A DNA stretch of 64,000 nt from Buddleja alternifolia. Its lineage: Eukaryota > Streptophyta > Magnoliopsida > Lamiales > Scrophulariaceae. The DNA lies in assembly GCA_019426215.1 (NCBI GenBank), contig CM033396.1, positions 24,381,101 to 24,445,100 of the forward strand, read 5' to 3'. Made by a program: the position numbers and the translations under genes. Below the pieces are notes generated by a model, which had not been told where the DNA came from, made no database searches, and worked only from the letters and a program-made list of their open reading frames with translations. Below, in pieces: positions 35,501 to 46,215 of this stretch. The first letter of the stretch is position 1. Each line of letters opens with the position of its first letter.

Positions 35501-35739
35501 CAATCCATTGTGATAACCAAAGCGCTTTAGCTATGAACCAAAATCGTGTCCTTCATTCTAGAACTAAACATATTGACATTAGATACGATTTCTTGCGTGA
35601 CCATGTTCAAAAGAAAGATATCTCCATGCACTTCATTGGAATTGACAAACAATTGGCAGATATCTTCACCAAAGCACTCAACGAACAACGCTTTCTCATT
35701 TTGAGAAGTGAATTATGTATGATTGATCTAAACGCTTAA
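32525..35739 (+). pseudogene. pol: Element C pol, integrase catalytic Glu deleted
   Basis: It starts at the ATG 32525, 11 bases after the gag stop, and begins MQVPRA as in E. An extra base near 32652 shifts the frame in the protease. From 32694 the pre-integrase finger and integrase core are open until 33449. There a 26-nt deletion removes [12 protein letters not shown] residues, including the third acidic catalytic residue, and shifts the frame. TAG at 34099-34101 is a further stop. From 34138 to 35739 reverse transcriptase (YVDDIIFGS) and RNase H ([17 protein letters not shown]) are continuous to the end MIDLNA. C could move only with proteins supplied by another copy. Confidence 0.93.
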
Positions 35740-36620
35740 ATCATAAAAGCATCATATCTTAATAGGCATACCATTTAGGGGGAATCCACCTTATGTTTAT
35801 GTCTAAAGCGTTTAACATAAATCTGAAATAAGTCACCAATTTTAGGGGGAACTTTAAAATTGTACTCATAACAATTTATAATCGACTGTGATAAAAAATG
35901 ACTTTAAAAATATATGCACTGATCACTAGCGCTTATCTTTATGCATGCCAAAGTCAATCTCTAAATAAAAATGTCATTTGTAAATTCAAGAGATTGACTT
36001 TATCTCAAACTTTACAAAATTAAATTTTGTTCTCCAAAAATCTTAAGCGTTAAAGAGATTCCCACGTTAACGCTAAGAAAATTATTGTAAAAATCATGCA
36101 TAGTTTTCATCGTTAAAGAAACGTGTGGATAAGTACAAAAGATTAAATTTGATACTGTTCACGCGTGTCTATCAAATCAAACTGACGGTTAATGACCTTT
36201 ATCTAAAATCGAAACAGTTCAGGTCTGCACGAGTCTGATTACGTGTCAATGTACAATCAGGCGCGTGTACTTCACGCTGAAAATTTCAAATTTTTTCAAA
36301 CATTTTTTCCAATTAATTTGGTAACTGCGGTTCACAAAATTTCGCTCTTTTTGGTAACTGATAAACTATTTTACCGCACTTTTTGCATCCATATTTTCCT
36401 TAAAACATATCAGATTTGAATCCGTTCAAAATTCAAACTCTTTGACTGTCCATGTGTCAAAATCGTAGCCATTGAGAAGTTACGTTTTGCCTTTATTTAA
36501 ACCCTTCAATGTTTTTACAGTCAGACTTTATCAGTTTCCCAAATTCTCTCTACTGTAAAACTCTTCATCTCTCTTAAGGCAAATACTTCTCTCTCTCAAA
36601 AAGCTTTCAAACCTTCAGCA
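35740..36620 (+). promoter_or_regulatory. Element C pol-ORF3 spacer with candidate ORF3 promoter
   Basis: It begins with the purine-rich TTTAGGGGGAATCCACC block. ACGTG occurs at 36121-36125 and 36241-36245. A TATA-like CTTTATTTAA lies at 36491-36500, about 120 nt before the ORF3 ATG, followed by pyrimidine-rich sequence (TTCTCTCTACTG, CTTCTCTCTCTC). It is placed as in B and E although the sequences differ. A promoter role is inference. Confidence 0.4.
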
Positions 36621-39600
36621 ATGGCACCTAAGGCGCCCAAAGCTTCAAAATAATCCAAATCTTCCAAATCATCCAAGTCTACTACCGGAAAAACTTCCCG
36701 TGCTGAATAACCAATCACAGTTAACGCCGGATTTCTGGTCAACTGGGACTACCTGTTTGATAACCAGAACTTTCCTCTTCGAACGGTTCTTCCACTCGTT
36801 CAAGAATCTGGTTTGAGAGATATGATCACTACTATTTTCTACTATTTTGAAGAAGAGTGTCTACACTTTTTCAACAATGCCCAGATTTCTGAAGACGGAA
36901 ATTCCATATCCTGCGTCTTCCCTTTTGCTAAAGAGACTTTTGTTCTCACCCCTTCCTTGATTTCTTCATTGTTGGTTCTACCCAATGATGGCACTGAGGT
37001 GGAACACGTAACTCTCGGAGATGCTACAAAAGTCTGGGAATGGGTCAAGAAAGAAGATGTTGATACTGCGTATGAGGTGAACTTCAAGAAGAATGATATG
37101 AAGGGCGAATACGTTATTCTCGCGGATATATGCTCAAAGATGATCGAATGCAGAAAAGGGTCATTCGATAAAGTCACGAATATCCAATACAAAATGATGG
37201 TGGCCATTCTGACCAAATTAAAGGTAAATTGGTCTCTCTACATTTTTAATAGCTTCAAGGCAGCGATGGCCGAGTTGGTGAATCCCAAGCCTTATGGGAT
37301 TGTGTTAATTCATATTCTTAGCGCTTGCGGTTATGCAAAATCTTTTGGGAAAAAGATTCCAGCGACAAAATTCTACGAAAAGAAAATGATCGGTGAGCTG
37401 CAAAAGCCAAGGAAGATAGGTGGTGCAGCTATTCCAAAAGAAGAGCGTGAACGACTTTGTGCTTTAGGAGTTGTTCGTAGTGATGATGAAGATCAAGCGT
37501 CTTCCTCTTCATCATCATCCACTTCGTCCGAAGAAGAAGTGGTGGTCAAGCGACCTAAGAGAAAGATAGTTCTCAAAGTCACTGAGCTATCCAAGCCAGC
37601 AAAGAAACAGAAGCCTGAACCCAAGAAGAAAAAGCCGGAGCCCAAAAAGAAGCAAAAGATTCCTTCTCCTTCTCCCTTTCCTAAATCTCCATCGCCTCCT
37701 CCAGCGTTTATCTTTTCCGTTCCCGAGGAAGAGAAAGTAGTAGTAGAAGAAATACAGCTTGCACGAAGACGTACTCCTCTTTCTACTCCCGCAGCATCCT
37801 CTAGCGCTTCAGCGAAACCAGCGCTTAGAGAATCAGTAAGCGTTCCTCCCTCTGATGCTGTTCTCGAAATCAACTCAGATCCTCAAGCCGCTACTCAATC
37901 TCAGAAGCTTTCTAGTGTTCAGGGTAAGTATTTGCTAAGAAAATTAGTCTATCCTTTCCTCGTTAGTCTCTAAGTTTCTAACGTTATGATAAAAACTCTT
38001 TCAGCACAATGTGAAGCAAATATTCAATATGTTCTCAACACTCTTGAAGAATTAGATATTCCCATTCGTGCTGATCCTATAACTTCTTTTCTTGACTTAG
38101 ATCTAGAAGAAGTAGTCCAAGAGCCTGAGGAACCTGTCCAAGAAACAGATCAAGCGACTGAAATAGTCGATGATATTCCTCAGGGTAAGTGATTTAGTCT
38201 TTTCTTTTCTATATTTCTACTTAGTGGAAATTTTGCTTGCTTTTCTCAATCGCTTACATGTATCAGCCCAAGATGTACCTCAAGATGCACCAATTGCTGA
38301 TGCCCCTCATTCATCTGAGATTCTAGTTGAAGTAGATGTGGATATGGCAACTGTTGTGGATATCACTAAGGAAGCATCTCAAGCCCTTCCTGACACTGAA
38401 ACATCATCAGCCAGTGAAGCGACTTTAAACGCTGAGCGGTTGATAGAAGTGGCCCCCATCCCAACAGAAGTGATTGCCTTTGTTCCCACGCCAACGAGAC
38501 CTCCTCCTTGTGTCATCGATTCCTTCCCGCGCGGATATACTCCAGATGTTGAATTCTATTATGCCGCCAGAGAACGAGACACTCAAACGCTTGCCGAGTT
38601 GGAAATACAATTTCAAACAACTCTTCATCGGCCTGATATGTCCAACTCTCACAAGTTTGAAATTTTCAAGCGTATTTCCAATCTAGGACTATATAACTTG
38701 GAGCGTCTTCAATCACACTTTGAGTATATTCGTCCTCCAGTTTTCAACAGAGCTGACTTTGATCTTCAGCGTTTAAATTTAAACAGTCGCTCAAACGGGT
38801 CCTTTTATCCTCTGCGCCAAAGTAAGATTGTTTTCGAGAACCCCCACATGGGTGATTGGAACAAAAATCCAGATGAGGAAGATCTCAACAAGATAGGCTA
38901 TTCGGCTCTCCCCTCCATTGCCAAGTCTCCCCAGAATGCTCTCTCTCCTAATCCACTTAGGTTATGGAAAGGTAAAGGACCGCTTGTTGCGGAGCGCCCA
39001 AATCCGGTCAACTCATGGATAGAAGATGAGGCTCTTGAATATCTAGCCAGATTATGGGCTGACGACTATGATGAAGAGATGGAATGTTTTGAGAAGTTCC
39101 TTGCCGCTAATAAAGAGCAAAAGAAAACGGACAAACTTGGAAAACGTTGGATGATGAATACAGCCAGTTGGGCTGAAGATTTTGTTCTTCACTTTTACAC
39201 CATTGAAGAACTGATCAGATATCCCTTTTTGTTCGAATTCAGGATAGAGTACAGACGCCGAGGTTATGCAACCTTTTTGATTCAACAGTTTCAGATTATT
39301 GCAGGGAATGTTAGCGCTTTGCCACGATATAGACAACCAATTAAAAGCTACATTCGCCAGCAACTTGCCTTATACAGCCAAGGCGGACGCTACGTTCTGC
39401 ATCCTTGTGCCGGGTTTGTTCAACGAGTCTTTCCTGACATAAATGAAGACTCTTCATCAAGTAAACGACCAATTCTTCCAGGCCAGAGTCAGATTCGTGT
39501 GGATGTTTCGAATGAACACGCTGAGTTCGCTGAGTTCCACAGAGAAATGAGAGCAGTGTTTGAAAATGCCCAAGCGCTGGACATCAGTTTCAATCATTAT

Positions 39601-41058
39601 TCCGGGTGTTACAATTTCAGAGGATATACTCTTCACCCTGTGCTCTTTAGTGAATGAAATATTCAAGTGGCCAAAATGATCTCGCTGATTAGGCCAGTGG
39701 ACCAAGAAGCAGCTCAAGCGCTCATGCCTTTGATTTTGGATTTCTTCAACTGTTATACTTCAGGGATTGCTTTACCGGAAGGTGTGCAACTTGCACTAAG
39801 TACCGAAGAGCGCGAAGACGCTATATTCTTTATCCCGCAATCTAGCCTGATCAGTCCAAGGCATGTGCTGGAAGCCCTTGGCCCCCTCTGGGTCATTGGT
39901 ATTAGAGAACATTCTCCCCCAATCCAAATTATAGAAGAAGACATTGCTCCTACTGCGAAAGTCAGTCAACATCCTGAGGCTTCTTTGCCAGATTCTTCTA
40001 GCGCCCTGGTAGTCGAGCCCCCAGCAATTGCAGATCCTATCATGGATCAAGCGATTGAAGAAGTGCACGCTGAAATTGCTCAAGAGCTTGAAGAACCTTT
40101 TATCAGCGATAAATCCAAAGGTAAGGCTGCAGTTTCAAGTTCTTACAGACTTCTCCCGTCCCCAGAGCGTCCTTCTTCTGATTCAGATTCCGAGAGCGAT
40201 TCAGAAGCCAGAGACTTCAGATAGGCAGTCCGAAACTCGCTTACCAACATTGAGGGTTCCTGCTCCAAGATCTTTGAGGCTGCTGATAGACATATCCGCA
40301 CAGTGTCGGATACGCGGCGTCGTGATATTGGAAATGCTGCAAATAAAAGCACTATTGCTATCATGAAGAGCATATCACCTCTTATTGCTGAGCTCTCATC
40401 TGAATTCAACCGTCACTTAGCTCAGAGCGCTTTGGCCGATATTGAAAGACACGCTTCATCCGATGCCGCCGCTCAGAGTATCGCTCAACAAGTTTCTCTT
40501 CTCGTCAAAGAAGTTAGACTCTTGCGCCAAGATGTCGCTGAACTCAAGACCTCACTTGATAATGTCAAGAAGGGGGAAGATAAAGAAAAGTCAAAAGCGA
40601 TTTCCAAGACAGATAATAAACAGTGGCATTCAATGTTCGAAGAATTAGTAAGCATTAAGAAAATTCTATCCAAGAAAAGAAAGCCAAGGTATTATCTCGG
40701 AAAGTACGCGCTTCCAGAGTTGGACCCCGAGTTCTTAGAAAGTATGGGATTTCCTGCATATGTCGGACCACTACAATGACCTATCAATTGGAGACCGTCA
40801 AATGATAGACAAAGAGATATCTATCATGATTTAATTTGTGAACTTGGTATTCCACCAAGGGAATGGACGGAAAGATTGTTACAGCTAAATGAAAGCGCCA
40901 GACTTCGTAGGCATGATTATGATGAAATTCAACATACAACGATGATTGACATCGATCGACTCTTGAAGGACTTAGCGTTAGAAGTTCTACAAGGCGAAGA
41001 AAGAGCGAAGCGACAAAAAAAGTTACTGGATTCCTTTTATGATATTCTTTCAGTGTAA
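36621..41058 (+). pseudogene. Element C third ORF with two apparent introns and five in-frame stops
   Basis: The exon model is 36621-37923, 38005-38184 and 38267-41058: 4275 nt, or 1425 codons including the final stop. Both introns (81 and 82 nt) interrupt after CAGG, begin GTAAGT, end CAG and are phase 1. The second has a length that is not a multiple of three, so only its removal rejoins the frames. In-frame nonsense codons lie at 36651, 36708, 39655, 40222 and 40777. The protein is a divergent homologue of E ORF3. The amino module aligns (VNWDYLF, ADICSKMIECR, GGAAIPKEER). A Lys/Pro-rich basic stretch, acidic linkers, a coiled coil (AQQVSLLVKEVRLLRQDVA) and the carboxyl module (ELGIPPREWTERLL) follow. 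No transmembrane segment was seen. Stops could come from C-to-T decay. Confidence 0.8.
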
Positions 41059-41227
41059 AACATGTATGCTTTAATTCTTTCAATAAATGAATGTTTTAAC
41101 GTTGAAACATCTTGTTGGAGCTAATCTAACTTTAGCTAACTTTTCAAACGCTAACTGATATTCCTTTGGGCCTTTTCTTTTTAAAGTAACTCTTAAAAAT
41201 ATAAAAGAGTTATAAGAGTTAAGAGTC

Positions 41228-41291
41228 TTGACATCATCAAAAAGGGGGAAATTGTTAGGAAATTTCATGTTAGATGTTTTGATGATGACAA
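41228..41291 (+). promoter_or_regulatory. Polypurine tract and boundary hairpin of element C
   Basis: Polypurine tract AAAAAGGGGGAAAT (41239-41252) directly precedes the 3' LTR and primes plus-strand DNA synthesis. Arms TTGACATCATCAAAA (41228-41242) and TTTTGATGATGACAA (41277-41291) pair with one mismatch, placing the tract and the LTR end in the loop. Confidence 0.8.
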
Positions 41292-42780
41292 GATAGGATT
41301 TAATGTTAGACCCCAAAAATACAATGTAAGTTTCCGTTTTTCATAGATTGATGTATAAGCGTTTGAAAGTTGTAATTTATGTTTTTAGGCTTGTAATTTT
41401 TATCTCTATAGAATTTAGACTAAGTCTTAGTGACTGAATTGCTAGTAGAATTCTAGGTGAGTCTATTAGAGAAGAAGTTGAAGACCAGCGTCTGAAGTCA
41501 ACCAGAGATAAAGATTTTCTTCTTAGCGTCCGTCAAACGCTAAAAGACCTCATTTCAGGGTTTATGGATCAAGCGCTCAAAATCTCTCAAGCGACTTATG
41601 TTAGATTCACCTGAAATAAATCCTCACATGAAGGACTTAAATGCAATCATTCAACGGACATTTATTTCCAACGAAAAATAAATTCAAATGCATTAAATGC
41701 TTGATAAGAGCATTAAATGTGATAAGCCACTATGACTTGTGGACAAGCCACCTTTTGACCAGACTGTCAGAGATTTCAGAGTTTCAGCTGCTCCCGTCCA
41801 ATCGGCTTCAGCGAATTTTCAGGAATGTCAAACTTTAGGTAAACTCACGTGCTGCGTGAAAGGCACACTCTTACATGTGTCCAACGGACAGATCCCAAGA
41901 AATTGACTATAAATACCTTACCCCAGCGAACCTTAAATATACAAGGGATATACAAAACACACAAGATACGTACGCAAAAGAGAAGAGAAATTATCCCCAA
42001 AAATCTTACGTACATTTTCTGGGAAAAAACTTAGAAACTCCATAGCCAAATCTTTCAAGCTTTTTATCTACATTCCAGACAGTCACAAATATCTCAAACA
42101 TCTTCCAAAGAAGAAACCCAAATTCCAACTGAGATATTCCAAGTTGTTTGATCTTTTCAAAAACAAACAAAACCTTAGTGACAAACCTCAACCTTTCATC
42201 TGAGTGAGAAAAGTTGTTGAACCCTTTCAGGCAGTATTTCTGAGTGAGAGAAGCTTGAAGAAGACGATCTTCATTGGTGCTGAAGTCTGTGTGATCAAGG
42301 AGCCCAAGATCATTTTCACCCTTTACTATCTTGTAGAAGATTCTATGTGATTCTTTGAAAATCAACCTAGTAAATTCCTCCGAGTGAAAAAGGAGAAGAA
42401 GGACGTAGCTGGGATTACACCACCCAGTGAACCTTATACATCTTGTGTTATTTATCTTTACTGTCTTATTATTATTATTACATCATTTATCTTTGAAAGA
42501 GACAAGTTAAAGTGCAAAGCGATAAAATTAACTAAAAGAACGCTAAAATTCATTTCCGCTGTGCTAACCTTGATTAAGCGATCTAAGCATTGCTCTACTT
42601 TGGTAAACTGCTAAAATCACTAAGTCTAAGTTAACTTTCCTGAAGCGTCTGACCCAAGCACTCAGTTATCCAAGCGTTCAAACCTTTAAAAGTGATACGA
42701 AATTTTTGAAGTCGAAAAAAACTTCAGGGTCTATTCAACCTCCCCTTCTAGACCCTTTCGTATGCCACTTGGGACCACCA
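41253..42780 (+). repeat. 3' LTR of element C
   Basis: 1528 bp, the partner of 28644-30171. TATAAATA at 41908-41915. It ends GGGACCACCA followed by the duplicated target AAATC. Confidence 0.95.
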
Positions 42781-44316
42781 AAATCAGCTTCTCTCTTGAA
42801 TATTATATCAAGATCGCTTTTTAATTGAATAATTTCACTTTCGAGCGATTGGTTCTTCTCAATGCACTGTTGCTAAACTTGCAACTCTGCTTTCAGCGTT
42901 ACTTTATCTCTTGTGAGTGATGAGATAATAGCGAGATCTTCGATATATTTTGGTAGCTTCTTGACATTCACTGTAGTATTCTTTGACTTTGTCAAGTAAT
43001 TCATCATAAGAGAGAGGAATAGATAATTCATTGATTACCTCAGGAGACGCTTCATCATCTCTGGCCATAAGACATATGAGCGCTGAGTCATCTAATGGCT
43101 CATCATCATCACTACTCTCCTCTGATGATTCTAGATCTTTAGGTGCGGATGCTAGTTCTGATTCCACTAGCATACCTTGTTTACGAAGGTTGCTCCTGAA
43201 TTGGTTTCTATCCAAGTAATCTTGCCTTGAGGGCTTGGATACGTTTGGATAAGGGCAATTTACTTGGTAGTGCCTTGGTTTTCTGCAATTATAACAAAGA
43301 TTAGTTTTCATCTTTTGTTCATTTGTTAACCTTGCAATGTGTGGTTTTGAGACCACTGGAGCTGAGAGATTTTGAGTAGACGCTTGGTACTGAACAAGCG
43401 CTTGGGGCAAGGGAACAGAATACTGAGGCGCTTGAAACTGTTGTTGCATTGGAGAAGGCGCTTGATATGAATTTTGTCCTTGGTTATTGAAACCTTTTCC
43501 TTTCTTTTCATATCACAAGAACTTCCTGAATCTATCCAGCAAAGCCAACTCCTCTTCTTCATTGATATCGAAATTCTTTCCTTTATTGCCCGATTTGCCT
43601 TTGATTGATGCTATAAGCGCTCCAGATTCAATTACTGGACTACTCACAACATCACTAGCAGAATTCAACTCGAACTCAAATGCTTTGAGCTCTGAAAAAG
43701 CGTGTTCTGGAGTTAGGAGATCCAACATATTTGATTATCTCATAGCAGTTGTCTTCATCAAGAATTTACTTGGTAAACTTCTAAAGATCTTAACTACCAT
43801 TTCTCGATTCTGGAAATCCATTCCCAACGATGTAAGTTCTATAACTAGAGTTGTAAATCTTATATCTAATTGCTCTAAAGTTTCATTGGGTAGCATCTTA
43901 AAGCCGTTAAATTTTTCCTTGGCAATGGAAAGTTTGTTCTCTTTAATCTGTGCTGAACCACCACAAATTGTAGCCAACTTATCCCATATTTCTTTAGTGG
44001 TTTTGCACGACTTCATCTTGTTGAATAGGTTGTCATTATCACCAATAGCCGTATACAGAGCGTTACGACCAACATTATCCAAATTAGCTCTTCGACGCTC
44101 ATTTGGAGACCATTCTTGTTTCGATTTTTCAACGTAACCATCTGAAGTGTCTTCCGTGGCTCCAAGCGCTCTTGTGATAACTTTATATATTTTGATTGGC
44201 CCATCTGAAATAATATCACACATGTCATCATCACATGAACAGAGATATGTATATGCTTTGACTTTCCATGTGTCCAAATTTGACTCAGTCAGTTTGGGAA
44301 CTTTGGCAAATGCCAT
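42781..44316 (-). pseudogene. gag: Element B gag, 5' portion (split by element C)
   Basis: It starts MAFAKVPKLTESN at 44316. The UBN2-type core reads to a TAA after KTTAMR (about 43733). It then continues through LTPEHAFSELKAFEFEL to a TGA after FRKFL, and on to the zinc knuckle, where the conserved Gly has become Arg (CYNCRKPRHYQVNC). A frameshift near 42945 precedes the coiled coil. Element C has cut the gene at 42781, and the remainder is at 27961-28638. Confidence 0.9.
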
Positions 44317-44398
44317 GTTTAAAATCTAAAGCAACTAAGTTTGAAAAAGGATCTAAACAAGCAGTTATGCTTGAAAATTTTAAAATTTCAACTTTTAA

Positions 44399-44412
44399 CC
44401 GCTCTGATACCA
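44399..44412 (-). promoter_or_regulatory. Primer-binding site of element B
   Basis: The plus strand reads CCGCTCTGATACCA, so the minus strand reads TGGTATCAGAGCGG, two bases from the LTR. This is the initiator Met-tRNA type. Confidence 0.92.
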
Positions 44413-44414
44413 CT

Positions 44415-45972
44415 TGTTGGTCCGAAGTGGCATACGAAAGGGTCTAGAGGGGGGGGGGAGGGGGTTGAATAGACCCTGAAGTCTTTTTCGACTTCAAAAA
44501 GATTCGTATTAAAAAGGATTTTGGACGCTTGAAAAGTAGACACTTGACTGAGCGTTTACTTGAAATATAGACGCTTAGGCTAAGCGTTTGATGAAGACTG
44601 TTTTTAGAAAGTTAACTTAGACTTCAAGATTTGAACACTTTAACCAAGTAGGTTTAAGCGTTCAGTTTTTTAATCAGTGTTAGCACAACAGAATGATTTT
44701 TGTAGTCTTCCTTTTTAAAAGGCTTTAGCGTCACAGAAAGTGTATTTAGTTGCTTAGCGTTTGATTAAGTTTTGCTTGATTAGTTTATGATATGACAACA
44801 TGAAAAACTGAATGTAAAGTAAAGAACACAATATTTGTAAGGTTCGTTGGGTGGTGTAATCCCAACTATGTCCTTCTTCTCCTTGAACACTTGGAGGCAA
44901 TCCACTAAAATGATTCTCAAAGAATCACACAGAATCTTCTACAAATTAGGGAGAGATGGATGTTGATGACTTGAGCTCCTTGATCACACAGATTTCTGCT
45001 CCAAATCACTTCAATCCCCTTGCTTCTTTCACCCAAAAATACGGCAAGTATCCAACTTCGACTTCACACAGATCGCGAGACTTGGATAGGGGTTTTTCTA
45101 AAAGGTTTGTTTGATTTTGATAAAGTTCAAACAACTAGGAATATCTCAGTAGTAATGTGGGTTTCTCTAAAGAGAATGTTTGATATATTGGTTGACTGTC
45201 TCAGGAATTTGAAGAAAAGCAAAGGGAATGTTTTCTTGAAAGTTCTGGCTTTTCTGAGATTGTAAGGAACGAGACTTCAATGTAACAGCAATTCAACTTG
45301 ATAATTGTTCTCTCTGTATTTGGCTTGTTGTTGAAGTTCTATTTATAGGCATTCTTGGAAAAAGTGTCCGTTTGACACATGCATGAGCGCGTGTCTTTCA
45401 CTTCCGCGAGTGAACCACTTTTGTCTTTTTTCTTGAAAATCTGCTGCACAAAAATTGGTGCTGCAGTCTTTGAATAGTTGACAGTCCAATAGGGTGGCTT
45501 CTCCGTACGTCTGAAAGTGCTTATCACATTTAATGCTCTTATCAGCATTTAATGCATTTGAATTAAATGCCCGTTGGCACTTAATGCATTAAGAATATTT
45601 GCATTAAACTCCTTCTGGACTTAGAAATAAATTCAGGTGAAATTAGTCATTGATAGACGCTTATTCAACCTTGAATCACTTCTATCCTATAAGGTGACGC
45701 TTGGTGTAGCTAATCATTCTAGATGCTTGGAATCTTCATCTTTATTTAGACTTCAGGCGCTTGAGTCTTCAAACTTTACTTCTGATAAACTCCCTCAGAA
45801 CATATCAGACGCTCAGTCTAAGACAACTTAACCTAACAATCTAGAATAAAAATAAAGACAAAGCCTATTACAAATCTAACGCTTCTAAGCTGAAAGCAGA
45901 CTTACATACTTTGGGGTCTAACAAAAAGTCCTAATTGTCCTCATCAAAACATCTAACATGAAATTCTTAATA
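44415..45972 (-). repeat. 5' LTR of element B (right copy)
   Basis: 1558 bp, the partner of 17996-19549. Minus-strand TATAAATA at 45340-45347. The outer terminus has decayed to TTAATA on the plus strand but is still followed by the duplicated AGAGT. Confidence 0.93.
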
Positions 45973-45977
45973 AGAGT

Positions 45978-46205
45978 TAGTAAATGTCTGGGTATGTGTC
46001 AGTATACCGTTAAGCGAGTGCATTACACTCTGAAAATTCCAAACGTTTAAAAAAAAAAACTTTAACTCGGACTTCAAATCTTTATATATGGGAGTTACCA
46101 AATGTAACTTCTCTCTCTTGCTTAAAACTCGCGTCCACAGTTAAAACGTTCATGGCTGAGATTAAATAACTTTACACGTGTCTAAATCCTAAGACGAGAG
46201 AACAC
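45978..46205 (+). other. Element A remnant: right half of the pol-ORF3 spacer
   Basis: It aligns with the reverse complement of B at about 24170-24440 (TTTATATATGGGARTTACCA, AAATGTAACTTYTCTC, TTTACACGTGT). It includes the TATA-like element at 46081-46090 and CACGTG near 46175. Similarity stops after GAGAACAC (about 46205), where the Tat protease sequence begins. Confidence 0.8.
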
Positions 46206-46215
46206 TAAAGCTTTA

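Larger units (their letters stand above)
28644..42780 (+). mobile_element. Element C: SIRE-type Ty1/copia retrotransposon nested in B
   Basis: A full-length 14,137-bp plus-strand element has two LTRs of exactly 1528 bp each. Its target duplication is AAATT/AAATC (28639-28643, 42781-42785; one copy mutated). It has a primer site, gag, pol, spacer, third ORF and polypurine tract. In the first ~170 bp of the two LTRs I counted six differences, all transitions, so it is younger than A and B but not brand new. Gag, pol and ORF3 each contain inactivating changes. Its ORF3 is a divergent type with apparent introns. Confidence 0.95.
17996..45972 (-). mobile_element. Element B: SIRE-type Ty1/copia retrotransposon, interrupted by element C
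   Basis: This is a minus-strand element with LTRs at 17996-19549 and 44415-45972 and target duplication AGAGT on both sides (17991-17995, 45973-45977). From right to left it carries LTR, primer site, gag, pol, spacer, third ORF, polypurine tract and LTR. Element C sits inside gag (28644-42780, plus short duplication). Without C it is about 13.8 kb. The right LTR terminus is mutated (TTAATA in place of CTAACA, as read on the plus strand). All three coding regions contain stops, so it is non-autonomous. Its LTRs resemble element A more than C or E. Confidence 0.93.

Noticed and set aside
37493..37873. 126-codon minus frame rich in Ser, Gly and Phe
   Set aside because: It is the complement of the Lys/Pro/Ser-rich linker of C ORF3.
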